From: JANWLD01 sp036278875
GTDB lineage: Bacteria; Patescibacteriota; Saccharimonadia; Saccharimonadales; 2-12-FULL-41-12
Length of the DNA: 48,590 nt
NCBI GenBank assembly: GCA_036278875.1
Contig: DASUKF010000006.1
Location: 1-48,590 of the forward strand
Reading direction: 5' to 3'
This document shows positions 1 to 12,611 of the stretch, in pieces; position 1 is the first letter of the stretch, and every line of letters begins with the position of its first letter. The notes beneath the pieces are model-generated. The model saw nothing but the letters and a program-made list of their open reading frames with translations. It searched no databases and was not told the DNA's origin. Both the position numbers and the translations under genes were made by a program.

Positions 1-458
1 GTGCAACCATAACTAACCTTGATGTAAACGGTACGGCTACCATAGCCACGCTTCATATAACAGCTGATTCGGTGTTCGACGGCGACTTAACCCTTAATGC
101 TCATATAATAACCGGAATTTTTGATAGCAATACACAGCTTACTACAGAAGTAACCAACGCTGCGGGCACGGATATTGACAGCAATAAGGACGGAACCTGT
201 GATATCAGCGGCAATGATACTAGCGGTACCATCACATTGACTACCGGTACCCAAAACATTACCGAAGGAGCAGTCTGTAAGATTACCTTTATCCAACCGT
301 TTACCGCCAAGCCCAGGACGATAATAAGTGCCCTGGACAAGGATAGTGTACAGATAAGTGCCTTTATAACATCCACGAAGACCGACTTTACCTTGAATTT
401 CATAAACGTACCTGATGTCCAGCATGTTTACAAATTTAATTACTGGAATCCGCAATGA
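1..458 (+). CDS. C-terminal end of a giant surface protein (5' end outside window)
   Basis: The reading frame is open from base 3 to a TGA at 456-458, so this is the last ~151 residues of a gene that begins upstream. The first residues (ATITNL, then GTATIATLHIT and DSVFDG) closely parallel the C-terminal part of the following 2740-aa protein (ATITNL, GTATIGTLHIT, DSVFDG), and both carry a SGTITL/AGTITL-type strand and end in a Tyr-Lys-Phe-(Asn/Asp)-Tyr motif. The two genes are therefore paralogues in tandem. The shared end looks like a small beta-rich terminal domain. The stop codon overlaps the next start (ATGA at 455-458), which indicates translational coupling. The rest of the protein cannot be seen. 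By analogy with its neighbour it is probably secreted and exposed on the cell surface. Confidence 0.75.
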   Translation, partial: ATITNLDVNGTATIATLHITADSVFDGDLTLNAHIITGIFDSNTQLTTEVTNAAGTDIDSNKDGTCDISGNDTSGTITLTTGTQNITEGAVCKITFIQPFTAKPRTIISALDKDSVQISAFITSTKTDFTLNFINVPDVQHVYKFNYWNPQ

Positions 459-3400
459 AAAATATAATGAAAATCACCAGAAAGGTATCCGAGTTTACCA
501 AGCTCTGGCTGGCGGTGGTTTTGGTCGTATCGATTACTGCGGTTAACATCTTGCACTTTGGCAGTCAGGACAAAGCACTCGCTGCCGCTTCTTCTACTAT
601 AAATTTCCAGGCCAGGCTGCTTTCCAATTCGGGAGCATTGGTTCCCGATGGCTACTACAACGTAGAGTTCAAGCTATACAGCGCTTCCAGTGGCGGTTCT
701 GCCCAGTGGACGGAAACCTACTATGACAGTAACGGTGTTACTGCCGGTAATGACAACAGGGTCCGTGTAGTAAATGGTTACCTTTCTGTGTATCTGGGCT
801 CACAGACGGCTCTACCTAGCATTGATTGGAGTCAAGAAGAGTGGCTGACTATCAACATCGGCGGGACTACCCAGACTGCAACACCGACCTGGGACGGGGA
901 GATGAATCCCCGGCTCAAGCTCTCTGCAGTGCCTTATGCCTTTACGGCAGGTAATCTGGCCAAAACGACTGGAGCCAACACTTCCACTCTGGATTGGGAC
1001 ACTCAGACGGCAGCCAACAGCATTCTCTTGCCTGACGAGTCAGGCACCCTCTGTATACAGGGCAGTACTAACTGTGGTTTTGCCGCCGCAAGCGGCTCAG
1101 GAAGCTATATTCAAAATGGTACGTCTGCCCAAACAGCGGACTTCAACATAACGGGGGATGGCACTCTAGGCGGCACCCTGCAGGCCGCAACGGTTAATGC
1201 TACCGGTACCATAGAGCTGAACGGTACGGATATAAACGTAGGTACCACATTATCGAATGTGGCTTATCTGGACCAGGCCAACAGCTTCAGCCAAAACCAA
1301 ACCATCACAAAAGCCGGGGGAAAAACTACCCTGGCATTGACATCCACCGGCTCCAACACCGGTATTACGCTGGGTGGGGATACCAACCTTTACCGCTCCT
1401 CGGCCAATAATTTGAAGACAGATGACAACCTGCTGATAGCCAGCAGTGCGTCCATAGGGGGCTTAGGCGTCCAAGCAAACATAACCCTATTTGCGAGCAG
1501 GACCAGCACGCTTACAAGTGGAGTAGCAAGCCTAGTAGAAGGACAACTTTCAGCCAACCCCGCCTCTAATTCGACAGCCAGCTTCCTAGGCGGCACTTTC
1601 CAGTCGGCCACATCGGGTACGCACGATATTAATACGGTGGAGGGGCTAGAAGGTGACGGATATCATTTCGGTACGGGCACAGTTACCAACGGTTACGGAG
1701 TATTAGGCTTCTACCAGAATTCTATCGGCTCCGGAGGAACGACCACTAATGCCGTAGGGACCATGGGCGAAATAAGCAATCAGACCAACGGTAGTATAAC
1801 CAATGCGGCCGGTCTGCAGGCGCTGGTTAGAAATCAGGGAACCGACATAAACACCGGTTATGGCCTCCAAGTGCTTTCCGCTACCAACACCGGCGGTGGA
1901 ACCTTTGAGAATAACTACGGAATATATATCCAGGACCAGTCAGGGGTCGGCTCAACCAACTCTTACAACCTTTATTCCGCAGGGGCGACTGCCCAGAACT
2001 ACATAGAAGGTACCCTGGACGTCGGCGGTACTGTCAATACCGATAGCCAATACAATATTAACGGCTTCCAGGCTCTGGCCATGCGGGGAAACACAACTAT
2101 CCACATTGGCGACGGCGGGAGCAGCCTCAACGGTGCTGATAACTTCGGTGCTGGTTTCCTGACCTTAGATTCAACTTCGGTAGATAGCTTCGAAAACGTA
2201 GCAGTCGGTAATTATTCTCTAGACCTTAACAATGACGGCTGGGACAACACGGCAGTCGGCGTAGGGGCATTGGGAGACAATACCGACGGGGGTCAGAATA
2301 CAGCGCTAGGCTCGTACTCGGGGAGTGGCAATAGTACCGGCACAGGCAACACCTTCATCGGATATGATTCGGGGCTGGGCACTGCCACGCAGTTGCAAAA
2401 CGCTACGGCTATAGGTATTCATTCGGTCGTCAGCCAAGATGACAGTTTGGTACTCGGCTGTATCAACACCGTAAATGGCTGTACGGCGACTACCAAAGTC
2501 GGCATCGGTACTGCCACCCCGGGCTATACTCTGGATGTAAACGGCGATATTAACATCTCCGGCGGTTCATCCTATCGTATTGGCGGCACTGCTATCTGTA
2601 CGAGCAGCGGGTGTACGCCTTCCAGCGGCTCGGGAAACTACATCCAGAACACTACTACTCAGCAGACGAGTGCCAACTTCAACATCGATGGCAGCGGTAC
2701 AATCGGCACTGACCTGACGGTGAACGGTGCGGCTCTGTTCCAGAACAGTAATGATTCAACTAACGCGTTCCAAATCCAGGATTCCAGTTCCAGCGTGTTG
2801 TTAAACGAAGATACAAGCAACCAACAGCTGACGGTCAGTAAAGACGCGACTACTAATTATCCGGTCCTTACCGTCCAAAATTCCAGCGGTGGCGATGCCG
2901 CCCTGGAAACCAGATCAGGCTCGCAAAGCTTCTTTGCCGGGGTTGATGCTACTGACGGTAATTACAAGATCAGCTCGTCGCAATCAGCCGGCTCGACTGC
3001 AACTGTCGGGTATAACACTATTGGCGGTACTGACGGCACAACCCAGCACGACAAGATGACTGCTACTAAGTTTACAACCGGCGGCTCCGGCGGCACGGTA
3101 ACCAGCATGTCGGTTTATACGCAGGCGCTTACAGGCGCGCCTCCGAACAACCAGTTCCAGGTAGCGATTTATACGGATAATGCAGGTCTGCCGGGCACCC
3201 TGATAGCAAACAGTGCCAGCGGAACTCTGACGGGTAATTCTTGGGTTTCCGTACCTATAACCGCCACCCTGTCAGCTGGCACTACCTACTGGCTGGTTTA
3301 TAACACCAACGCCGGCGGCAACGGCAATAATAACCTGATGTATGATGCGGGCACAGCTGGCCAGTACCAACAAATCGCCCAGACTTTCGGCACTTGGCCG

Positions 3401-6400
3401 TCATCGTTTGGCACGCCGACCAGCTCGCAGAACCGCGTGTCGTCCATTTACGCAACCTATACGGTAGACGGCTATGCCAATCTGTTCAACACGTCACTGT
3501 TCTCCCTGAGCGGTACAGGCCAGGCTCTATTCCAGAATTCTACCGATTCTCCTACAGCCTTCCAGATACAGGATGCATCCAGCAATGTGTTATTGACCGC
3601 TGACACAAGCCTTGCCTGGGCAGATTTATCTATCGGAAGTAGCGGGTTTACCAGTGGTGCTAACCTGAACTTCAGGAACAATTCCAACTCAAACACCTGG
3701 GATTTGGAAACGAATGACGTTGGGTTAGGAGGCACAGACGGCCTGAGTCTTTACAACTGGACCGATGGTGCCTATGTGCTTGGCTTCAGCAATCAGGGTG
3801 CCGCTACTTTCAAGAACTCCACCGACTCTTCCGAAGGCTTCGCAATACAAGACGCTGCTGGTTTTAATGTCGCGGCCTTTAATACATCGAGCAATTATGC
3901 TTCGCTTACTCTTGGTGGCTCTGATAGGGACTATTCCGAACTGGATCTAAAATACAACGGGAGCGATGCATGGGCTCTTGGTACGGACAACGGAGGAGAT
4001 ACATATGATGCCGGGGGATTCTACTTATACAATTACACCAACAGCGTGCCTAACTTTGCTCTTACTGCCGACGGTGCCGCTACTTTCAAGAACTCCACCG
4101 ACTCTGGCAATGCCTTCCAGGTGCAGAACGCGAGCGGCGATGAGGCCCTGAACGTCGATACCATAGATATGACTACTACACTACAGGCCGGCACGGACAG
4201 CGCTGCCTTAGGTACAGAAATATTCACCGGATCTACCAGCTTTACTTCCGGCTCGGGCTGGACCAGCAACGGTCTGACCGGCCAGTCGGCCTCAATTACC
4301 CATACGACCGGCACTACCGCTAAGAGTCCAAGCCCGGCGCTTAGCATAGCCAGCGGCACCTACTATCTGGTCAGCTGGGATGTAACTAATCCAAATAGCG
4401 GCGGTACGCTAAATATAACTATGGGCGGCCAGACCGTAGCAACCTATAGCTTTGATGATAATGACTCGGGTACTTACACCTTTAGCGATAGCGCTATAAT
4501 CCAGACCAGCAGTACGACTAATCTAAGCTTTACTCCCAACTCAGCTTTTACCGGGTCGATCTCTAATATCTCAGTCAAACAGCTTACCTTCAACGACGCT
4601 CCAGTATTGGTAATTAATAACACCTCGGGAGCCCCCAACTTGGAAATTAGGGCCAGCAGCAGCTTCGATAATCTATTTATGGGTGATGGTTCCGGGGCGG
4701 CAAACATAACGGGTGATGGTAACCTGGCGTTAGGCACATTTACCTTGCAGAATAATGTGAGCGGCGATGAAAACACAGTATTGGGCCAGAATGCTCTGCA
4801 AAACAATATAAGCGGTGATGACAATACGGCCATAGGCTTCGCCGCGCTTAACTCTAACACTACCGGCTGGGGAAACATTGCCGTAGGCGCATATGCCCTG
4901 AACAGTAACCTGCAGGGCACCACTAACGTCGCTGTAGGAAATAACTCCCTACAACTCAATACGGATGGTTATGACAACATCGGCGTAGGAGATAATACGC
5001 TGTTCTCAAATACCACCGGTAACCAACAGGTAGCCATCGGTTCCGGTTCATTAGAGTCCAACACTACAGGTACCTCTAATACGGGACTCGGCTATGCTAC
5101 CTTGCGTGATAATGTAACAGGCTACAATAACACTGCCGCCGGAACTTTTGCCCTGGAGCACACAACCGCCGCTGAAAACGCCGCCTTTGGAACGGTCGCC
5201 CTGAGAGAAGATACCAGCGGTGAACAAAACTCTGCTTTTGGTACGTACGCTTTGTCGAGCAATACAACCGGTTCTAACAACGCTGGTTTCGGTTATCTGG
5301 CGCTTGCCAATAACCTCACCGGCCAATACAACACAGCCCTTGGCGATGAAGCCGATGTCATGTATGGCGATCTACAAGGGGCTACGGCAGTAGGCTCAGG
5401 CTCGGCAGTGGGATCAAATAACAGCATTATCCTAGGATATAACTTTGATTATGGTGTTGACGATACAGTCGGTATAGGCACTTCTTATGCACCAAACCCC
5501 CTTACTGTTAAGCCGAACTATTATTCTGAGGGAACGATAACCCAGAGTAGCGGCTCAGGATCAGTGGTAGGGTCGGGCACAAGCTTCACAAGCGCCATGG
5601 TAGGCGGCACCATCTATTATCCTGACCATACCACCGGTATAATTACCGCCGTAGCTGACGGCACGCACCTTACCAGCAGTAACACCACTGGCGGGTGGAC
5701 TAGCAGGAACGACTTCGAAATCATCTACGGCGGCTTTAACGTAAACAGTGACGCTACCGTGCTCTTGCAGCCTACAAGTGATTCAGCTACGGCATTCCAG
5801 GTTCAAGATTCCAGCGGAGGTACTCTCTTCGACGTTGATTCTAATGACGGAGGGGTGATAATAGGGGCGGCTGATTCTCCCAATACCGGGGATGATAATA
5901 CTCAAGGCACGCTTCGCATCGTAGGTACTGGAGATTATGGTGGTCTTGGACGCATTCTGTTTGGGGACGGCAACCTTACCGATAATCAAAACGTCTGGCT
6001 GGGTGAATATTCCGCAGGCGGTGGTACTGATGATACGGACATCCTGCAGCTACAAGGCAAGAATGGTGTACAGATAACTACCGAGGACGATGCCAGCCTG
6101 ACAGTGGCGGACTTCTTTGGCGACGTAGATACATTAGACGGTTATGGTACGGGTATTAATGCTTTAGCAGTGGCAAAATTTAATGACAGAGCCACATTCG
6201 GTTATGATGGATCCACCCAGGACGCCATGATACAGGGCGATGGCGGCAAAGGCTTTAGACTCTATACGGATGGCCACGACAGTACTGATTACAGTACTTT
6301 CGGTGTCGACACAGACGGCGCGGCTACATTCAGAAACTATAATGACACGGATGCCGCCTTCCAGATACAAAACGCCGGCGGCACAGCTCTATTCGTTGCG

Positions 6401-8677
6401 GACACCAGCAATTCAAAGATAACCGTGCAGAATGCTACATTGCAGGCTCAGAACATTGATATTCCTACTAGCTCTCCCTCAACAATAACTCGGACGAGCC
6501 GCACGTCGGCATCTTCAAGCGTAAGCTACGGTACCGGCAGTTATACACCGGCCGGAACATTCAGTCCGGCCGCTAACAAACTGCTTCTGGCGTTTGTAAA
6601 CTGGGAAGCCAACGACGTGGCTATGGCCACCGATGGAAGCGACATAACAATCTCAGGCGGGTCGCTTACGTGGGTGCCGGTAACAGCTAAGTTTCTGCGG
6701 AATAATGGCTGGGGCGTAGGGCAGAGGGTCTTTTACGCCTACACAACCGATTCTCCTCCGGCCAATATGCAGGTTACCGTTGATGCAGGCACTTATAATA
6801 TCAGCAGGTATCATGTTGCGGTAGATGAAATGAGCGGTGTTGACCCTGTCGCACCTGTGGCCGGAGCTGTTTCTGCTTCGCGCCAGAGTAACTCGAACAA
6901 CGTGTTTACGGCTGACTTGACCAGAAACCCGGAATCGGCCGACTGGAAGGTAGTTGTAGGCACCCTCGACCAGGACAGTGGGATACACGAATGGGACACA
7001 CCTTCAGGGTGGACTGAAATACACTCTTTAAGCCCTGAGCCGGACTCTACTGTCATGTATCGTACATCGACCACGGCTACCACGCTGAATTATGATTTGG
7101 GCAGCAGCCTCGATTACTCCAACGCAGATACCGTTTATGGCGGGTTCATTTTGAAAGCGGCCGGAGGCGCAGGGCTCAATATAGGCGCGAATAATGCCCA
7201 ATATATCAACATCGGCGATTCTGTAACAATTCAACGGACTACAGGCGCTGCTACTTTCTATGCCGACGATCAGACAAACGCATTTACTGTACTTAATGCA
7301 GAGCAGTACCAGATATTTAATATTGATACAGCCGGTACGGCAACTTACGCTACAGTAGGTATAGGTGGCTCGGGCACTACGGACGGCGCAGAACTTGATC
7401 TGAATTACGGAACTACCGAATGGGATCTCGGTGCGGGCGGATGGGCTAGCGGATTCTACGTAGAGAACGATGCCGGTAACAGAGTAGTGAACATAACAAG
7501 CAGCGGAGCTATAAAACTTAACGACGGCGTTACCAACGGTACATTGACGGCTGATATAGCAGGTACGGATAGCACTCATAAAGCTGTATGTCACAGTGGT
7601 ACCGGCACCGATAACGTCCAAATAGTAGATTGTACCGGTACCCCTATAGCAGACTATGCCGAAAACTACCCGGTAGCTTCCGGAGTTAGCTACGGCGATA
7701 TAGTCGCCACGGGGACAAATGTGGTCAATACTTATGGTACGGATTCTAACGGGGGAATAGATTGGACCAATGTTAAGGGCCAGGTCACCCAACTAGTCAA
7801 GTCCGATACAATTTATCAGACTAACACCATAGGTATAGTTTCAAACAACCATGACGACTTTACCTCTGCGGGCTATAACATAAAGAAGAAAGATAACCCC
7901 ATGCCCGTGGCTCTGAACGGACGCGTACCAGTCAATGTTTCTCCAGGCTCTGACTCCATACAGCCTGGGGATTATCTGACCACTTCAAGTGATAGCGGAA
8001 AAGCTACGAAGGCTGCCCATGCCGGGTTCGTTATAGGTAAGGCCTTAGAGGCTTGGAATCCATCGTCCGGGAAGACCCAGGTAATGGTCTATGTGGAGCA
8101 GGGCTATTGGCCGGGACCCACTCAAACGGATATGATTCAGAACGGCGGCAACGCTTCACTGGACGAGCTTACAGCCAACGTAGCGACGATAAATCAGATA
8201 ACAGCCTCAAATGCGACTATTACTAACCTGTCGGTCAGCGGCACTGCCACCATAGGCACGCTACATATAACGGGTGACTCCGTATTCGACGGCAAGGTAA
8301 CTATCAGTAGTGCATTCATCACCAAGGGCGACGCGCCGACTATAGATTATATGGATGCGTCCTGGAAGGATAATGACCCGAACACTATAGAGCAGAATCA
8401 AGCTACGGCTACGGTAGATGGCAACGACATAGCCGGTACCATAACCCTGAAGACAGGCGATAATCCGACGGCCGGACAACTGCTCAAGCTGATTTACAAT
8501 ACGCCGTTTGATAATCCTCCTAAGGTAATCTTCAGTCCTGCCAATGACAATGCTGCAGACCTTAAGGTGTTCCGCGACGAAACAACAGGCGAGTACTTTA
8601 TACTCAAGAGTACGAACGCGCCCGCTGCTAATACAACGTACAAGTTCGACTACTTCATAGTCCAGGCTCAGCAATAA
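455..8677 (+). CDS. Giant secreted/surface repeat protein with YadA-head-like repeats (2740 aa)
   Basis: An N-terminal hydrophobic segment (about residues 17-34) followed by ALAAA near residue 45 looks like a signal peptide. Next comes a beta domain of a kind common in Patescibacteria giant proteins (INFQARLL, then VPDGYYNVEFKLY). The middle repeats a block of the type ATFKNSTDS-x-AFQIQ-x-LF-x-DT at least six times. Two arrays of N-T-AxG-xxAL repeats (about residues 575-650 and 1410-1630) resemble the beta-solenoid head of trimeric adhesins and phage fibres. A GIGTATPGYTLDVNG motif (about 684-698) is typical of proteins carrying endosialidase-type chaperone regions. Residues ~860-1010 resemble a choice-of-anchor-type sandwich. 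Residues ~2398-2552 (ADYAENYPV through GRVPVNV and GDYLTT) form a module I recall from many CPR surface proteins. The C-terminus matches the upstream paralogue. A role in adhesion or host-cell contact is inference. No catalytic motif was recognised. Confidence 0.8.
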   Translation: MKNIMKITRKVSEFTKLWLAVVLVVSITAVNILHFGSQDKALAAASSTINFQARLLSNSGALVPDGYYNVEFKLYSASSGGSAQWTETYYDSNGVTAGNDNRVRVVNGYLSVYLGSQTALPSIDWSQEEWLTINIGGTTQTATPTWDGEMNPRLKLSAVPYAFTAGNLAKTTGANTSTLDWDTQTAANSILLPDESGTLCIQGSTNCGFAAASGSGSYIQNGTSAQTADFNITGDGTLGGTLQAATVNATGTIELNGTDINVGTTLSNVAYLDQANSFSQNQTITKAGGKTTLALTSTGSNTGITLGGDTNLYRSSANNLKTDDNLLIASSASIGGLGVQANITLFASRTSTLTSGVASLVEGQLSANPASNSTASFLGGTFQSATSGTHDINTVEGLEGDGYHFGTGTVTNGYGVLGFYQNSIGSGGTTTNAVGTMGEISNQTNGSITNAAGLQALVRNQGTDINTGYGLQVLSATNTGGGTFENNYGIYIQDQSGVGSTNSYNLYSAGATAQNYIEGTLDVGGTVNTDSQYNINGFQALAMRGNTTIHIGDGGSSLNGADNFGAGFLTLDSTSVDSFENVAVGNYSLDLNNDGWDNTAVGVGALGDNTDGGQNTALGSYSGSGNSTGTGNTFIGYDSGLGTATQLQNATAIGIHSVVSQDDSLVLGCINTVNGCTATTKVGIGTATPGYTLDVNGDINISGGSSYRIGGTAICTSSGCTPSSGSGNYIQNTTTQQTSANFNIDGSGTIGTDLTVNGAALFQNSNDSTNAFQIQDSSSSVLLNEDTSNQQLTVSKDATTNYPVLTVQNSSGGDAALETRSGSQSFFAGVDATDGNYKISSSQSAGSTATVGYNTIGGTDGTTQHDKMTATKFTTGGSGGTVTSMSVYTQALTGAPPNNQFQVAIYTDNAGLPGTLIANSASGTLTGNSWVSVPITATLSAGTTYWLVYNTNAGGNGNNNLMYDAGTAGQYQQIAQTFGTWPSSFGTPTSSQNRVSSIYATYTVDGYANLFNTSLFSLSGTGQALFQNSTDSPTAFQIQDASSNVLLTADTSLAWADLSIGSSGFTSGANLNFRNNSNSNTWDLETNDVGLGGTDGLSLYNWTDGAYVLGFSNQGAATFKNSTDSSEGFAIQDAAGFNVAAFNTSSNYASLTLGGSDRDYSELDLKYNGSDAWALGTDNGGDTYDAGGFYLYNYTNSVPNFALTADGAATFKNSTDSGNAFQVQNASGDEALNVDTIDMTTTLQAGTDSAALGTEIFTGSTSFTSGSGWTSNGLTGQSASITHTTGTTAKSPSPALSIASGTYYLVSWDVTNPNSGGTLNITMGGQTVATYSFDDNDSGTYTFSDSAIIQTSSTTNLSFTPNSAFTGSISNISVKQLTFNDAPVLVINNTSGAPNLEIRASSSFDNLFMGDGSGAANITGDGNLALGTFTLQNNVSGDENTVLGQNALQNNISGDDNTAIGFAALNSNTTGWGNIAVGAYALNSNLQGTTNVAVGNNSLQLNTDGYDNIGVGDNTLFSNTTGNQQVAIGSGSLESNTTGTSNTGLGYATLRDNVTGYNNTAAGTFALEHTTAAENAAFGTVALREDTSGEQNSAFGTYALSSNTTGSNNAGFGYLALANNLTGQYNTALGDEADVMYGDLQGATAVGSGSAVGSNNSIILGYNFDYGVDDTVGIGTSYAPNPLTVKPNYYSEGTITQSSGSGSVVGSGTSFTSAMVGGTIYYPDHTTGIITAVADGTHLTSSNTTGGWTSRNDFEIIYGGFNVNSDATVLLQPTSDSATAFQVQDSSGGTLFDVDSNDGGVIIGAADSPNTGDDNTQGTLRIVGTGDYGGLGRILFGDGNLTDNQNVWLGEYSAGGGTDDTDILQLQGKNGVQITTEDDASLTVADFFGDVDTLDGYGTGINALAVAKFNDRATFGYDGSTQDAMIQGDGGKGFRLYTDGHDSTDYSTFGVDTDGAATFRNYNDTDAAFQIQNAGGTALFVADTSNSKITVQNATLQAQNIDIPTSSPSTITRTSRTSASSSVSYGTGSYTPAGTFSPAANKLLLAFVNWEANDVAMATDGSDITISGGSLTWVPVTAKFLRNNGWGVGQRVFYAYTTDSPPANMQVTVDAGTYNISRYHVAVDEMSGVDPVAPVAGAVSASRQSNSNNVFTADLTRNPESADWKVVVGTLDQDSGIHEWDTPSGWTEIHSLSPEPDSTVMYRTSTTATTLNYDLGSSLDYSNADTVYGGFILKAAGGAGLNIGANNAQYINIGDSVTIQRTTGAATFYADDQTNAFTVLNAEQYQIFNIDTAGTATYATVGIGGSGTTDGAELDLNYGTTEWDLGAGGWASGFYVENDAGNRVVNITSSGAIKLNDGVTNGTLTADIAGTDSTHKAVCHSGTGTDNVQIVDCTGTPIADYAENYPVASGVSYGDIVATGTNVVNTYGTDSNGGIDWTNVKGQVTQLVKSDTIYQTNTIGIVSNNHDDFTSAGYNIKKKDNPMPVALNGRVPVNVSPGSDSIQPGDYLTTSSDSGKATKAAHAGFVIGKALEAWNPSSGKTQVMVYVEQGYWPGPTQTDMIQNGGNASLDELTANVATINQITASNATITNLSVSGTATIGTLHITGDSVFDGKVTISSAFITKGDAPTIDYMDASWKDNDPNTIEQNQATATVDGNDIAGTITLKTGDNPTAGQLLKLIYNTPFDNPPKVIFSPANDNAADLKVFRDETTGEYFILKSTNAPAANTTYKFDYFIVQAQQ
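3797..4105 (+). repeat. Exact 33-bp repeat within the giant gene
   Basis: The 33-bp stretches 3797-3829 and 4073-4105 are identical, 276 bp (92 codons) apart and in the same frame. They encode GAATFKNSTDS, the start of the block repeated through the protein. Other copies have diverged in DNA, so this pair marks a recent duplication or gene conversion of one block. Confidence 0.85.
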
Positions 8678-8678
8678 A

Positions 8679-8702
8679 CAGTTGCCAAACTGATGCTTTT
8701 TT
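8679..8702 (+). terminator. Weak intrinsic terminator after the giant gene
   Basis: A 5-bp stem (CAGTT/AACTG, loop GCCA) lies just after the TAA stop, followed by ATGC and six T. It is short, but it is placed between the giant gene and the rRNA promoter where transcription should end. Confidence 0.4.
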
Positions 8703-8717
8703 GACAGCGCAAATGTG

Positions 8718-8746
8718 TTGACCGTATCTGTTAATACTGCTATACT
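8718..8746 (+). promoter_or_regulatory. Promoter upstream of the 23S-5S unit
   Basis: TTGACC (8718-8723), a 17-bp spacer and TATACT (8741-8746) form a near-consensus sigma70 promoter. Initiation is expected near 8753. It would drive the structured element at 8753-8850 and, if transcription reads through, the 23S and 5S genes. Confidence 0.7.
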
Positions 8747-8752
8747 TGTCTG

Positions 8753-8850
8753 GTTATGAACGCAAACTAGAGTTTAAGCTGAAACCCGCAACGGATGCGG
8801 ATTTAGGCGTAAACTCAAGTTTAATGAAAGCCTTTAACGGGTCTTTTTTT
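8753..8850 (+). ncRNA. Structured ~98-nt leader or small RNA ending in a T run
   Basis: Downstream of the promoter, 8764-8776 pairs with 8810-8822 at 12 of 13 positions and encloses a second hairpin (8782-8790 with 8796-8804, loop ACGGA). A terminator-like hairpin follows (8827-8832 with 8840-8846, one bulge) and runs into seven T (8844-8850). ACCCG at 8784-8788 can also pair with CGGGT at 8838-8842, giving an alternative fold. It is either a transcribed rRNA leader with attenuation or antitermination potential, or a free-standing small RNA with its own promoter and terminator. I do not recognise a known family. Confidence 0.4.
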
Positions 8851-8864
8851 AACTAACTTGTGTT

Positions 8865-8893
8865 TTGCAACTTAACAATTCGGCTGACATAAA
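8865..8893 (+). promoter_or_regulatory. Possible second promoter for 23S
   Basis: TTGCAA (8865-8870), 17 bp, then CATAAA (8888-8893). The match is weak. It would be needed for 23S if the T run at 8844-8850 is an efficient terminator. An 8-bp perfect hairpin (8894-8901 with 8909-8916) follows directly. Confidence 0.25.
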
Positions 8894-8954
8894 TAGACAT
8901 CTTCACCGGATGTCTATAAATAAGTAAAAGATTTGTTATCGGTAGCCACCGATA

Positions 8955-12213
<3,259 letters not shown>

Positions 12214-12309
12214 TGTTTGTGGTTAACATAACAACGCTTATGCTTAAAAATCAGCCGAAACCGGCATTTTATGGACATCGATTCAGTGCGTTTTTTAAGA
12301 ACGCCAAAA

Positions 12310-12421
12310 TTGGTGTCCATAGAGTAGGGGTCCCACCTGTTCCCATCTCGAACACAGAAGTTAAGCCCTACATCGGCGACAATACTTGGTTTTTAAGCCT
12401 GGGAAGATAGCACGATGCCGA
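12310..12421 (+). rRNA. rrf: 5S ribosomal RNA
   Basis: The core has the typical 5S sequence CCCATCTCGAACACAGAAG followed by TTAAGCCCT. The ends pair weakly (TGGTGT near 12311-12316 with ATGCCG near 12415-12420, including G-U pairs), giving a ~112-nt RNA. It follows 23S by ~160 nt and is followed by a strong terminator. Confidence 0.9.
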
Positions 12422-12432
12422 ATTTTGCGCTT

Positions 12433-12458
12433 AAGCCACCTGAAAGGGTGGCTTTTCG
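12433..12458 (+). terminator. Intrinsic terminator of the rRNA unit
   Basis: An 8-bp stem (AAGCCACC/GGTGGCTT) with loop TGAAAG is followed by TT, C, G, C, TTT, directly after 5S. Confidence 0.8.
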
Positions 12459-12462
12459 CTTT

Positions 12463-12489
12463 ATGAGGGAAGGAATCACCTTCCCTCAT
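12463..12489. other. Perfect 11-bp hairpin downstream of the 5S terminator
   Basis: ATGAGGGAAGG and its exact complement flank a 5-nt loop (AATCA). It has no T tail. It may be a secondary 3' processing or stop element. The remaining ~65 bp up to the next promoter shows nothing recognisable. Confidence 0.6.
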
Positions 12490-12555
12490 CGTGCAGGGCG
12501 ACCGAATGAAAGGGAAGTAAATTCCCAATTTTTGCAAACACAAGCAATACCTAAA

Positions 12556-12584
12556 TTGACAAAACGGCAGTTTTTTGCTATAAT
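12556..12584 (+). promoter_or_regulatory. Perfect-consensus promoter of the alpha/beta-hydrolase-like gene
   Basis: TTGACA (12556-12561), 17 bp, TATAAT (12579-12584): an exact sigma70 consensus. The spacer includes AGTTTTTTGC. The 30 bp from 12556 differ at only four positions from the promoter at 15817, so the two genes probably share expression control. Confidence 0.85.
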
Positions 12585-12611
12585 TACTACTGTTAATCTA
12601 TAAAAACAAAA

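Noticed and set aside
7028..7792. Minus-strand open frame of 254 codons inside the giant gene
   Set aside because: It is antisense to a repeat-rich, low-stop sequence, has no motif and no promoter, and the plus frame is clearly coding.
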